Assembly (NCBI RefSeq): GCF_000015165.1
Contig: NC_009485.1
Span: 7,707,501-7,771,500 of the forward strand
Length of the DNA: 64,000 bases
Source of the DNA: Bradyrhizobium sp. BTAi1
GTDB lineage: Bacteria; Pseudomonadota; Alphaproteobacteria; Rhizobiales; Xanthobacteraceae
Direction: 5' to 3'
In this document: in pieces, positions 46,607 through 55,760 of the stretch
Layout: every line of letters begins with the position of its first letter
Numbering within the stretch: the stretch's first letter is position 1
The notes under the pieces: generated by a model
Databases searched by the model: none
Told to the model about the DNA's origin: nothing
The model's input: the letters and a program-made list of their open reading frames with translations, nothing else
Program-made: the position numbers and the translations under genes

Positions 46607-48400
46607 TCACACACCCGCCACCGAGGACCAGACATCGGCGAGCCTGCGCTTGACCTGCTCCTTGCGTGTCAGCACCGGCACCTCCTCCTCGTCCTCCGGC
46701 AGGCGCAAGCCGACGACATTGACGCGGCCGCCGGAGATCGAGCGGGCGACCAGCACGATGGTGTCGAGCGCGACCGTCGCCCCTTCTTTCGGGGCGTTGT
46801 CGAGATGGATGTCGAAATAATCCGCCAAGGTCAGTCGCTCCTCGCCTTCGCCGAGCTTGACCCCGTAGATGCCGGCGACCTCGTCGAGCGTGTGTTCGGC
46901 CGAGACCATGAAGTCGCCGAGCAGATGCGGATCGGGCGCCGAGGACGGCGGCATGTCGACAAAGAAACGGTCGAGCGACTCGGCCTTTTCGGGCGGAGCC
47001 AGCAGATATAGATAGTCGCCCGGCGCGATCGGCTCGGCCTCGGCCGGCGACAGGATCTGCTGGTTGCGGATGACCAGCGTCGGCTTCGACCAGGACGGGA
47101 TCAGGCCGCGGCGGAAATACAGACTCTTCGGGCGGATCGCGTAGCCGACCAACTGCTGCTCGAGCTGGCCGGGCAGATCCAGTTCGATGCGGCGCGGGCC
47201 GCGATCGGTGCGCGGCAGAGCTACATGCAGCTTGCGCGCCGCCACCGCAAGCGTCCAGCCCTGCGCCAGCAGCGAGATGATCACCACGACGAACGCGACG
47301 TCGAAATAGAGATAGGCGTTGGACAGGCCGACCAGCATCGGGATCGAAGCGAGGAAGATCGCGACCGCGCCGCGCAAGCCGGTCCAGGCGATGAAGGCCT
47401 TCTCGCGCCAATTGAAACGGAACGGATAAAGGCAAAAGAACACCGCGGCGGGCCGCGCCACCAGCATCAGCATCAAGGCAACCGCGATCGCCGGCAGCAG
47501 GCTGTCGAGCAGCCGCTGCGGCGACACGAGAAGCCCGAGCAGCACGAACATCACGATCTGGGCCAGCCAGGTTGCGGCGTCGAGGAAAGTCACCACCGAA
47601 TTATGCGCACGCGTCGGTCGGTTGCCGATGATGATTCCGGCAAGATAGACGGCGAGAAAGCCGGAACCATGGACGATCTGCGCCATGCCAAAGATGACCA
47701 GCGCGGCCGTCGTCACGAACGGCGCGTGCAGGCCCTGCGGCAGCGCCACCCGGTTGAGCCCCATCACGACCAAGCGGCCGCCGACGATGCCGAACAACGT
47801 GCCGAGCACGGCCTCACGAACGAGTTCAAACAGAAAATGCCCGAACGAGCCGTGACCGACCGAGATCAGCTCGACCAGCATCAGGGTGAGGAAGACCGCG
47901 AACGGATCGTTGCTGCCGGACTCCGCCTCCAGCGTCGCGCCGACGCGCGGCCGCAGGCGCAGGCCTTGTGCATGCACCAGCAGGAACACCGCGGCTGCGT
48001 CGGTCGACGCGATGACGGCTCCAACCAGCAGGGCCTCGGTCCAGCCGAGGTCCAGGGCATATTTGGCGACCGGCGCCGTGATGAACGCCGTCATCAGCAC
48101 ACCGACGGTGGCAAGCACCATCGACGGAGCCAGCACGGTGCGGATGCTCTGGAAGCGGGTGCGCAGGCCGCCATCGAACAGGATCAGCGCGAGGGCGACC
48201 GATCCGACCAGATAAGTGGTACGGACATCCTGAAATTCGATATGACCAGGGCCGGAATCACCCGCCAGCATGCCGATCACCAGGAACACCAGCAGCAGCG
48301 GCGCGCCGAAGCGCAGGGCCAGCAGGCTCGACAGGATGCCGGCCATGACCAGGACCGCGCCAAGAAGGATGGCAATGCTGACGGCGTCGAGTGATGTCAT
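46607..48400 (-). CDS. potassium/proton antiporter (CPA1, NhaP2/CvrA-like)
   Basis: A 597-residue inner-membrane antiporter. About residues 1-395 form the Na_H_Exchanger fold with about 12 membrane segments, containing GAVIASTDAAAVFLLVHAQG and ESGSNDPFAVFLTLMLVELI, where the ND pair is the ion-binding site typical of electroneutral CPA1 transporters. The cytoplasmic tail has a TrkA-C (RCK-C) domain (about 405-490) and a CorC/HlyC-type transporter-associated domain (about 505-590). This layout matches K+/H+ antiporters of the NhaP2/CvrA group, which handle osmotic and volume regulation. The divergent gene is an MscS channel, so this pair may form an osmotic-response locus. Confidence 0.88.
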   Translation of the reverse strand: MTSLDAVSIAILLGAVLVMAGILSSLLALRFGAPLLLVFLVIGMLAGDSGPGHIEFQDVRTTYLVGSVALALILFDGGLRTRFQSIRTVLAPSMVLATVGVLMTAFITAPVAKYALDLGWTEALLVGAVIASTDAAAVFLLVHAQGLRLRPRVGATLEAESGSNDPFAVFLTLMLVELISVGHGSFGHFLFELVREAVLGTLFGIVGGRLVVMGLNRVALPQGLHAPFVTTAALVIFGMAQIVHGSGFLAVYLAGIIIGNRPTRAHNSVVTFLDAATWLAQIVMFVLLGLLVSPQRLLDSLLPAIAVALMLMLVARPAAVFFCLYPFRFNWREKAFIAWTGLRGAVAIFLASIPMLVGLSNAYLYFDVAFVVVIISLLAQGWTLAVAARKLHVALPRTDRGPRRIELDLPGQLEQQLVGYAIRPKSLYFRRGLIPSWSKPTLVIRNQQILSPAEAEPIAPGDYLYLLAPPEKAESLDRFFVDMPPSSAPDPHLLGDFMVSAEHTLDEVAGIYGVKLGEGEERLTLADYFDIHLDNAPKEGATVALDTIVLVARSISGGRVNVVGLRLPEDEEEVPVLTRKEQVKRRLADVWSSVAGV

Positions 48401-48608
48401 GAAAAAACGTTGATGAATCCGACTTTTACATCCTTATCGTCGCCACACTTGCACGCCAACCGGATTTGCTCATATCGCGGCGATTTGCCCATTTTTCCAT
48501 CCTTGTGCAGGTTCGCGGTATATTTCATGGCAATCGCCTGTGACGAAAACGAGCTAAATCCTAAGCGCCGGGCGTCCCTGCCCTTCCGTTCATTTCCGAG
48601 ACCCGCCG

Positions 48609-49928
48609 ATGGACTTTGACTTAAAAGACGTTCTCGAACTCCTGCAGACCGTCGCCCGCTCCATCGGCGCCGAGGTGACGTCGCCCTGGTTCTACCTCCA
48701 GCTCGGGCTGGTGCTGAGCGGCGCGGGCATCGCCTTTGCGACCAGCGCGGCGGTGCGCGCACGCATCGACGTGACCTCGCTGGCATTGGGCTGGCCGGGC
48801 CCGCTGCGGCAGCTGCTGCGCGTACTGCTCGAGAGCGTCACCACGGTCGTGTTCGTGATCCTGATGCGGATCGCCCGCACCGGCATGGTGCTGTGGACGT
48901 GGCCGAGCCGCAGCTATCTGCTGGCCGTCGCGCTCAAGCTGGCGATGGCCTGGCTGGTCATCCGCCTGATCACCTCGGTGATCCGCAACACCTTCATCGT
49001 CCAGATCGTGTCGATCTCGGCCTGGCTGGTGGCGGCGCTCAGCATCATCGGCCAGCTCGACAACGTCGTCGACGCGCTCGATTCGGTGTCGGTCGTGCTC
49101 GGCGGCCTCCGGCTGACGCCGCTGCTGGTGATCAAGCTCGGTGTCCTGCTGCTCGGGGTGCTCTGGCTCACCAATGTCGCCAGCAATTTCGTCGAGAGCC
49201 GCATCACGCGCTCGACCGACCTGACACCGTCGATCCAGGTGCTGCTGATCAAGATGGTCCGCATGGGCCTGATGATTCTCGGCGTCGCCATCGCCATCAG
49301 CGCGGTCGGCATCAACCTGTCGGCACTCGCGATCTTCTCCGGTGCCGCCGGTGTCGGTATCGGTCTCGGCCTGCAGCGCATCGTCGCGAATTTCGTCGCC
49401 GGCATCATCCTGCTTGCCGACAAATCGGTGAAGCCGGGCGATCTCGTCACCATCGGCGACAGTTCAGGACGGATCAGCGCCATGAACACGCGCTATATCT
49501 CGGTTGCCGCCGGCGATGGCCGCGAGTTCCTGATCCCGAACGAGGATCTGGTCACCCAGAAGGTCACCAACTGGACCTACACCGACAAGAACACGCTGGT
49601 GAAAGTGAATTTCGGCACCAATTACGATGCCGATCCGCGGGTGGTCTGCAAGCTCGCAATCGAAATCGCCAACGAAACCCCGCGCACGCTGAAATCCAAG
49701 TCGCCGAGCTGCCTGCTGACGGAGTTCACCGAGGCCGGCATGAAGTTTTCGCTGACCTGCTGGATCGCCGATCCCAGCTACATGGACAGCGTCAAGAGCG
49801 AGGTGATGCTGGCGTTGTGGGAGGCGTTCAAGCGCGAGGGAATCCGGGTACCCTACCCGGTGCGAGAGCTTCGCGTTCGCGGCGGCGCACTCCCGGTGGA
49901 AACCACCGTGGAGGTCCCGACCGGCTAG
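48609..49928 (+). CDS. mechanosensitive ion channel (MscS family)
   Basis: A 439-residue MscS-type channel with about four to five membrane segments before the pore. The conserved pore helix and beta-domain junction read GLGLQRIVANFVAGIILLAD followed by KSVKPGDLVTIGDSSGRI (about residues 255-292). A cytoplasmic vestibule domain completes the protein. It releases solutes on hypo-osmotic shock. It is divergent from the K+/H+ antiporter gene across 208 bases. That gap is AT-richer than its surroundings (around 48475-48535) and probably holds the two promoters. An ATG at 48609 follows CCCGCCG without a strong SD. Confidence 0.9.
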   Translation: MDFDLKDVLELLQTVARSIGAEVTSPWFYLQLGLVLSGAGIAFATSAAVRARIDVTSLALGWPGPLRQLLRVLLESVTTVVFVILMRIARTGMVLWTWPSRSYLLAVALKLAMAWLVIRLITSVIRNTFIVQIVSISAWLVAALSIIGQLDNVVDALDSVSVVLGGLRLTPLLVIKLGVLLLGVLWLTNVASNFVESRITRSTDLTPSIQVLLIKMVRMGLMILGVAIAISAVGINLSALAIFSGAAGVGIGLGLQRIVANFVAGIILLADKSVKPGDLVTIGDSSGRISAMNTRYISVAAGDGREFLIPNEDLVTQKVTNWTYTDKNTLVKVNFGTNYDADPRVVCKLAIEIANETPRTLKSKSPSCLLTEFTEAGMKFSLTCWIADPSYMDSVKSEVMLALWEAFKREGIRVPYPVRELRVRGGALPVETTVEVPTG

Positions 49929-50026
49929 GGTCCTGCTGATCCGGCCGTACACACCCGACTTGCACAGGCCGGCACGATCATTAAATTAGGCGATCACCTG
50001 ACGACATCCGGGAACGAAACAGGTCC

Positions 50027-50851
50027 ATGAGCTATATCGAAGCCACCGACACCGCTGCGCGCAAAAACGGCCAAATCAAGCTGCATGGCGCAAGCGGCTT
50101 TGCCGGCATGCGCAAGGCGGGCGCGCTGGTGTCGAAGTGCCTCGATGCGCTCACCGACATCGTCAAGCCGGGCATTCCGACCTCGCGGATCGACGACTTC
50201 GTCCGCGATTTCGCCTTCAGCCACGGCGCCTATCCGGCGACGCTGATGTATCGCGGTTACCGCTACTCGACCTGCACATCGATCAATCATGTGGTCTGCC
50301 ACGGCATGCCGAACGACCGGCCGCTGAAGGAAGGCGACATCATCAACATCGACGTGACCTTCATCTTCGATGGCTGGTATGGCGATTCGAGCCGGATGTA
50401 TGCGATCGGTCCGATCTCGCGCAAAGCCGAGCGGCTGATCGAGGTCACCTACGAATCGATGATGCGCGGCATCGCTGCGGTGAAGCCCGGCGCCACCACC
50501 GGCGACATCGGACATGCGATCCAGAGCTTCGTCGAGCCGCAGGGCATGAGCGTGGTCCGCGACTTCTGCGGCCATGGCCTGGGTCGCCTGTTCCATGACG
50601 AGCCGAACATCATCCATGTCGGCCGCCCCGGTGAGGGCGTGCTGCTCAAGCCCGGCATGTTCTTCACGATCGAACCGATGATCAATCTCGGCAAGCCGCA
50701 TGTGAAGATTCTGTCCGACGGCTGGACCGCCGTGACGCGGGACCGGTCGCTGTCGGCACAGTTCGAGCATTCGGTCGGCGTGACCGATCATGGCGTCGAG
50801 ATCTTCACGCTCTCCGAGCGGCATGGCGAGAAGCCGCTGACGCAGGTGTGA
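50027..50851 (+). CDS. map: methionine aminopeptidase, type I
   Basis: Removes N-terminal methionine from nascent proteins. The 274-residue product has the five metal ligands in context: Asp in INIDVTFIFDG, Asp in WYGDSSRMY, His in FCGHGLGRLFHDEP, Glu in FTIEPMINLG and Glu in QFEHSVGVTD. The N-terminal 20 residues extend beyond E. coli Map, as in other alphaproteobacteria. It lies upstream of radC in rhizobial genomes as I recall, here separated from it by four extra genes. GAAACAGG precedes the ATG. Confidence 0.96.
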   Translation: MSYIEATDTAARKNGQIKLHGASGFAGMRKAGALVSKCLDALTDIVKPGIPTSRIDDFVRDFAFSHGAYPATLMYRGYRYSTCTSINHVVCHGMPNDRPLKEGDIINIDVTFIFDGWYGDSSRMYAIGPISRKAERLIEVTYESMMRGIAAVKPGATTGDIGHAIQSFVEPQGMSVVRDFCGHGLGRLFHDEPNIIHVGRPGEGVLLKPGMFFTIEPMINLGKPHVKILSDGWTAVTRDRSLSAQFEHSVGVTDHGVEIFTLSERHGEKPLTQV

Positions 50852-50925
50852 GCGGCGCGCGGCGGCTTGCTATCGCCGCGGTCCGATTGTTGCCATGCCC
50901 GGCTGCTCGACTGTTCCTCCCTTGC

Positions 50926-51747
50926 ATGCGACTGCGGGAGGCAGCTCTGACGATCGCAACACGCCGTGGTGTCCTTGGCCTTCTCTCGGCGAGCGCCGCG
51001 CTGCTGTCCCGGCCGTCGCGGGCCGCCGAGACACCTGCGGCATCGGGCAGCGCCGATGATGCCTGCATCCTGACGCCGCAATCCGAATCCGGCCCCTATT
51101 ATCTCGACCCCAAGCTGGTCCGCGCCGACCTCGCCGAGGGACGGTCGGGCGTGCCGCTGGCATTGCGGCTGCGCATCATCGAGGCCGGATCCTGCACGCC
51201 GCTCGCCGGCGCCCGGGTCGACATCTGGCATTGCGACGCCCGTGGCGTCTATTCCGGCTTCCCGGGCCAGAGCGACAATCATAAGGTGGACGAGAGCGGC
51301 AAGACCTTCCTGCGCGGCACGCAGATGGCCGACATCGCGGGCTGGGCCGGCTTCAAGACCATCTATCCCGGCTGGTATGCCGGACGCGCCACCCACATCC
51401 ACTTCCGCGTCATTCTCGACGACGCCACGGTGTTGACCGGGCAGACCTTCTTCCCAGAGGCGCTGAACGAGTTCATCTACACCAACGTGCCGGACTATAC
51501 CGGCCGGCCGAAACAGCGCTTCGTCATCAACGCCAATGATCGTGTCGCCAGCGAAGCCGATCCGGAGCACCGCGCTTATTGCGCCGTGAAGGAACAGCGC
51601 GACCATTATCTGGCCACGCTGACGCTGGCCGTGAGCCGCAAGGCAGCGGCGCCGGTCGAGATGCCAACCGGCAAGCTGCCGCCGGCGCCGTGGATCAAGG
51701 ACCGGCTGGCGGCGCTGGTGCCCGGGCTGAAGCGCAGCCCGTTCTGA
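50926..51747 (+). CDS. exported intradiol ring-cleavage dioxygenase
   Basis: About 273 residues from ATG 50926 (MRLREAALTIATRRGVLGLL). The N-terminus has a twin-Arg followed by a hydrophobic run and Ala-rich cleavage region (RPSRAAE near residue 38), so Tat export is likely. The core is an intradiol (protocatechuate 3,4-dioxygenase-like) fold with Fe ligand Tyr in SGPYYLD, then Tyr, His, His in YPGWYAGRATHIHFRVIL. One cysteine pair (CTPLAG, WHCDAR) may form a disulphide. Substrate unknown, probably an aromatic diol outside the cytoplasm. It overlaps nothing and is tail-to-tail with an MFS gene (adjacent bases). Confidence 0.88.
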   Translation: MRLREAALTIATRRGVLGLLSASAALLSRPSRAAETPAASGSADDACILTPQSESGPYYLDPKLVRADLAEGRSGVPLALRLRIIEAGSCTPLAGARVDIWHCDARGVYSGFPGQSDNHKVDESGKTFLRGTQMADIAGWAGFKTIYPGWYAGRATHIHFRVILDDATVLTGQTFFPEALNEFIYTNVPDYTGRPKQRFVINANDRVASEADPEHRAYCAVKEQRDHYLATLTLAVSRKAAAPVEMPTGKLPPAPWIKDRLAALVPGLKRSPF

Positions 51748-52938
51748 TCACCTCGGCTCGCTGAACAGATAGGCCAGCGCCGCAAGCGGCAGGGCCGTGC
51801 CGAGCGCGGCCGCAAGCGTCCAGCCGCCATGCGCATAGGCAAAGGCGCCGATGCCGGAGCCGGCTGCGCCCGCGACGAAGAAGGTGGTCATGTAAAGGCC
51901 GTTGAGCCGGCTGCGCTGCGCGGCACCGAGCACGAACAACACGCGATAGCCGAGGATGAGGCTGAGCTGCGCACCACAATCGATCGCGATGGCGGCAACG
52001 ACCAGCATGGTCAGCGACCAGTTGCTGCCCGGCTGAAAGACCAGCGTCAGCGCGAAGCCGATGGCGCATAGCAGCATCGCGGCGATGGTCGCCGGCCTGG
52101 TCCAGCCGCGGTCGGCGATCCGCCCTGCGATCGGCGCCATGATCGCGCCGGCCACGCCGGCCAGCGCAAACAGCGCGATCCCGGTCTGCGACATCCGGAA
52201 GTCGGGTCCCGCCAGCAGCAGCGGCGACGTCGTCCAGAATACGCTGAAGCAGCTGAACAAGGCGGCCTGGTACAGCGCCCGGCGACGCAACGCCGGCGTG
52301 TCGCGATAGAGCTCGACCATCGACCCGAGCAGCTGGCCGTAGCTCAGCCGTGCCTGCGGCGTGCGCGGCGGCAGGGTCAGGCGCAGCACCACGGCCAGGG
52401 CGACCATGGCTGCCGCCGACGCCGCGTAGATCACGTGCCAGGACGCATGGGCCGCGACGAAGCTGGCGACGGGACGCGCCAGCATGATGCCGAGCATCAG
52501 CCCCGTCGTGACGTTGCCGACGGTGCGGCCGCGGATCGCCTCCGGCGCCATGTGTCCGGCATAGGGGATCAGGATCTGCACCGCGACCGAGCCGAAGCCG
52601 ATCAGCAGCGCCGAGAACAGGAACGTGGCAGGGCTCGTCGCCAGCGAGGCGCAAGTCAGCGCGGCCGCGCCGACGATGATGGTGGTGATGACGAGCTTGC
52701 GGTTTTCGATGAGATCGCCGAGCGGCACGACCAGCAGGAGGCCCGCGCCATAGCCGATCTGGCTCATGGTCACCAGCAGTCCGGCCAGTTGCGGATTCAA
52801 GCCGAGATCAGCGCTGATCGGCCCGATCAGCGGCTGCGCATAATAGATGTTGGCGACGATCAGCCCGCAGGAGAAGGCCAGTAGCAGCGTGATCCAGGCC
52901 GACAGGCTGTCGGCGGAGTCGGACGTCAAAGTGGTCAA
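51748..52938 (-). CDS. MFS transporter (drug:H+ antiporter-like)
   Basis: A 396-residue major facilitator with 12 predicted membrane segments. The loop 2-3 signature region reads GYGAGLLLVVPLGDLIENRK, with DxxENRK in place of GDRxGRK, as in several efflux subfamilies. NIYYAQPLIGPI in TM1 is a hallmark of a subgroup annotated as MFS transporters of unknown substrate, often efflux pumps. The start MTTLTSDSADSLSAWI at 52938 fits. Its stop abuts the stop of the dioxygenase gene. Whether the two are functionally related is unknown, since they are convergent. Confidence 0.9.
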   Translation of the reverse strand: MTTLTSDSADSLSAWITLLLAFSCGLIVANIYYAQPLIGPISADLGLNPQLAGLLVTMSQIGYGAGLLLVVPLGDLIENRKLVITTIIVGAAALTCASLATSPATFLFSALLIGFGSVAVQILIPYAGHMAPEAIRGRTVGNVTTGLMLGIMLARPVASFVAAHASWHVIYAASAAAMVALAVVLRLTLPPRTPQARLSYGQLLGSMVELYRDTPALRRRALYQAALFSCFSVFWTTSPLLLAGPDFRMSQTGIALFALAGVAGAIMAPIAGRIADRGWTRPATIAAMLLCAIGFALTLVFQPGSNWSLTMLVVAAIAIDCGAQLSLILGYRVLFVLGAAQRSRLNGLYMTTFFVAGAAGSGIGAFAYAHGGWTLAAALGTALPLAALAYLFSEPR

Positions 52939-53162
52939 TGGAAGCGTCTCCCGGGGCGGGACCGGAATGTCCTGATCGCGAAATGAAAGCCTTGGCCGCG
53001 ATGTTGCATCGCGACATTGGAAGGCCTGACATAGGTGCTGGCCATCCGCCGCACCAATTCACGTCTGCGTGGGCGCCGCAACGGGCAGGAGTCACACGAA
53101 AGCAGGAAACACAACCGGCGTGCGCCTGCGCGATCGCGGCAGGCACACGCCGTTCGGTTTCT

Positions 53163-53942
53163 CTAGGGCGCGCGAGGCACGCCGGTCTCGGAGGCGGCGG
53201 GCCGGCGGCCGCCGATGAGTCGCGGCAGCAGCATCGGAACCCGCTCGCGGTAGCGCTGATAGGTCTCGCCGAACGCGGCGATCAGATCGCGCTCCTCCAA
53301 TTGCAGCCCGACCAGGATGTAGGCCGTATTCAGCACGGCGAACAGCAGGTGGCCGACTGTCATCGTCGGCGTGGCCCAGAAAGCGAGCAGGAAACCCAGC
53401 ATCAGGGGGTGCCGCACCAGACGGTACAGCAGCGGTGCCTTGAAGGGTTCCGGCGGCGCCTCGGTGCCACGCAGCGCGAACAGCGCCTGGCGCAGCCCGA
53501 ACAGGTCGAAATGATTGATCATGTAGGTGGAGGCCAGCACGATCAGCCAACCCAGCCAATGCATGCCCGTCAGGCTGGCGGCCACGATGCCCTCGGCCTG
53601 CCAGACCGGTGCCGGAATCGGACGCCATTGCCAGAACAGCAACAGCAGCATCAGGCTGGTCAGCAGCACATAGGTGCTGCGCTCGGCCGCCGCCGGAATG
53701 ACGCGCGTCCACCATCGCTTGAAAGCCGGCCGCGCCATCACGCTGTGCTGGAGCGCGAACAGCGCAAGCAGCGCGACGTCGATCAGGATCGCCTCCCCCC
53801 AATCCCCCGGAGGACCAGTGTCGATCGATTTGGCAATGAACTGGTTATAGTTGCCGACGAAGCCGAGCGCCCAGATGAAGGACACGAAAAAAACGGCGTA
53901 GCTCGCAATGGCGTAGAACATGATGAAGAGACGTGCGATCAT
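53163..53942 (-). CDS. mddA: methanethiol S-methyltransferase MddA-like (NnrU/ICMT family)
   Basis: A 259-residue polytopic membrane protein with about six hydrophobic segments. Landmarks are LQHSVMARPAFKRWWTRVIP (about 64-83), INHFDLFGLRQALF, and the methyltransferase region LYRLVRHPLMLGFLLAFWATPTMTVGHLLFA (split here by position, about 168-198). LEERDLIAAFGETYQRYRERVPM follows, typical of isoprenylcysteine-methyltransferase relatives. I recall this pattern from MddA, which uses SAM to turn methanethiol into dimethyl sulphide in soil bacteria, including Bradyrhizobium. NnrU-type relatives differ in the central region. Symbol tentative. It is divergent from the fused regulator/hydrolase gene. 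Confidence 0.72.
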   Translation of the reverse strand: MIARLFIMFYAIASYAVFFVSFIWALGFVGNYNQFIAKSIDTGPPGDWGEAILIDVALLALFALQHSVMARPAFKRWWTRVIPAAAERSTYVLLTSLMLLLLFWQWRPIPAPVWQAEGIVAASLTGMHWLGWLIVLASTYMINHFDLFGLRQALFALRGTEAPPEPFKAPLLYRLVRHPLMLGFLLAFWATPTMTVGHLLFAVLNTAYILVGLQLEERDLIAAFGETYQRYRERVPMLLPRLIGGRRPAASETGVPRAP

Positions 53943-54101
53943 GAAACGGTTCCCTGGTATGTGGTCCGCAGCGCTGCCGACCGTGGAACGTCGACGGTTT
54001 GGGGCGGCGCGCGCGATCGGACCTGATCGCTAGCAGGCGACCGTCCCCCGAGCGTCCCCGGACGCCGTCATTGCAGGTCGCATCCAGCAGGTCGCATCCA
54101 G

Positions 54102-55646
54102 ATGGCGCGGTTCAGCATCAGGACATTTGGCTATCCGGAGATCCGGCGCGACGGCGAGCCGTGCCGCCTGCCGCTGCGCAAGGGGCTCGCATTGCTCGTC
54201 TACCTGGCTGAGACCAAGAGCGCGGTCGCACGCGAGGTCGCCGCGACGATGTTCTGGCCAGACAGCTCCGAAGGCGTTGCGCGCGGGCGGCTGCGACGGC
54301 TGTTGCACCGCATTCAACTGACGCTCGGCGATGACTGCCTGAGCATCGACCGGTCGACGATCCGCTGGGCGCCATCGGTGGATCTGGAGGTGGATTCGGC
54401 GCTGTTCGAGGCGGCCTGCGATCGCGGCGCGTTCGAGCTCGCCGGCCGTCTCCAGACCGACGAATTTCTCGCCGGCTTCACGCCGAACGGTTGCCCGCAA
54501 TTCGACGAATGGGCTTTCTTTCGGCGCGAAGCCCTGCGCGGCCGGGCCGTCCAGGCGCTGGAACGCGTGGTGCAGGACAAGAACGCCGCCGGCGATTACG
54601 CTGCGGCCGCAGCCCATGCCGCCCGCCTGGTCGCGCTCGACCCGCTGAGCGAGGTGTATGGCCGCGCTTTGATCCGCAACCTGATGTTGGCCGGAGACCG
54701 CAGCGCGGCCGAGCGGCAGCTCGACGCCCTCACAGTGCGGCTGCGCGACGAGCTCGGTGTGGCGCCTGAGCCAGAGACTCTGGCGCTGCTGAGCCCGGCT
54801 CTGCGAACCGACGATGCGCCGACGACGCGCTATGTCGCCGGCGACGGCGTTCATCTCGCATTCCAGATCCATGGCGCAGGCCCGCTCGACATTCTGCTGC
54901 TGCCCGGCTTCGTCTCGCATGTCGAACGGGTCTGGGAGGAGCCGCATTGCCGGGTTCTGCTGTCCACACTCGCAACCATGGGCCGTCTCATCCTGTTCGA
55001 CCGCCGCGGCATCGGGCTGTCGGATCGCGTCGGCTTCAGCCCCAGCGTGGCCGCCACCGCGCGAGACATCGCAACCGTGCTCGACGCCGCCGGCAGCCGG
55101 CGCACCGTCCTGCTCGGCGCCTCCGAGGGCGGCCCCGCCTGCATCGCCTTCGCCGCCGAGCACCCCGAGCGCGTCGCCGGGCTGATCCTGTTCGCGTCGC
55201 TGGCCAAGGGCAGCGCGACGGCCGACTATCCGCATGCGTTGCAGGCTGCGCAATATGATGGGTGGCTGCGACAATTGGTGACCGAATGGGGCGGGCCCGC
55301 CGGGATCGAGACCTTCGCGCCGAGCCTCGCCGGCGATGCCCAGGCCCGCGCCTGGTGGGCCGGCCTGTTGCGGGCGGCATCGAGTCCCGGCGCCATCAAG
55401 GGCCTGCTCGAGGCGTTCCGGGACATGGACGTCCGGCAACTGCTGCCGCTGGTGTCCGTTCCGACCCTGGTGCTGCACCGGCGCCGCGACCGCGCCGTGG
55501 TCATCGGGGCCGGCCGGCATCTCGCCAGTCACATCCGTGATGCGCGGTTCGTCGAGCTGGAGGGCGCCGATCACTGGATGTTCGCCGGCGAGCAGCAGCC
55601 AGTCATCGCGGAGATCGGTGCGTTTCTCGCCAGCCTGCCCATGTGA
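54102..55646 (+). CDS. BTAD/SARP-type regulator fused to alpha/beta hydrolase
   Basis: A 514-residue cytoplasmic protein with an unusual composite layout. Residues 1-95 look like an OmpR/SARP winged helix (FGYPEIRRDGEPCRLPLRKG...LLVYLAE...REVAATMFWPDSSEGVARGR). Residues 96-232 form a helical BTAD/TPR-like bacterial transcriptional activation domain ending in RLRDELGVAPEPETLALL. Residues 242-514 are an alpha/beta hydrolase with nucleophile Ser341 in LLGASEGGPA, Asp463 in HRRRDRAV and His491 in EGADHWMFAGE, an intact catalytic triad. It may bind or process a small ester that controls transcription. It is divergent from the MddA-like gene, the most obvious target. No signal peptide. Confidence 0.85.
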   Translation: MARFSIRTFGYPEIRRDGEPCRLPLRKGLALLVYLAETKSAVAREVAATMFWPDSSEGVARGRLRRLLHRIQLTLGDDCLSIDRSTIRWAPSVDLEVDSALFEAACDRGAFELAGRLQTDEFLAGFTPNGCPQFDEWAFFRREALRGRAVQALERVVQDKNAAGDYAAAAAHAARLVALDPLSEVYGRALIRNLMLAGDRSAAERQLDALTVRLRDELGVAPEPETLALLSPALRTDDAPTTRYVAGDGVHLAFQIHGAGPLDILLLPGFVSHVERVWEEPHCRVLLSTLATMGRLILFDRRGIGLSDRVGFSPSVAATARDIATVLDAAGSRRTVLLGASEGGPACIAFAAEHPERVAGLILFASLAKGSATADYPHALQAAQYDGWLRQLVTEWGGPAGIETFAPSLAGDAQARAWWAGLLRAASSPGAIKGLLEAFRDMDVRQLLPLVSVPTLVLHRRRDRAVVIGAGRHLASHIRDARFVELEGADHWMFAGEQQPVIAEIGAFLASLPM

Positions 55647-55760
55647 GCACAATGTCTCGATCCGTGCGACGCGCGTGATTCGACGCGTCGGGCGAGCGCG
55701 ACCGTCCATTTCCGACGCAGGCCGCGACAGTTCGAGGTTGCAAAAGCGCGCCGCCGCGGC

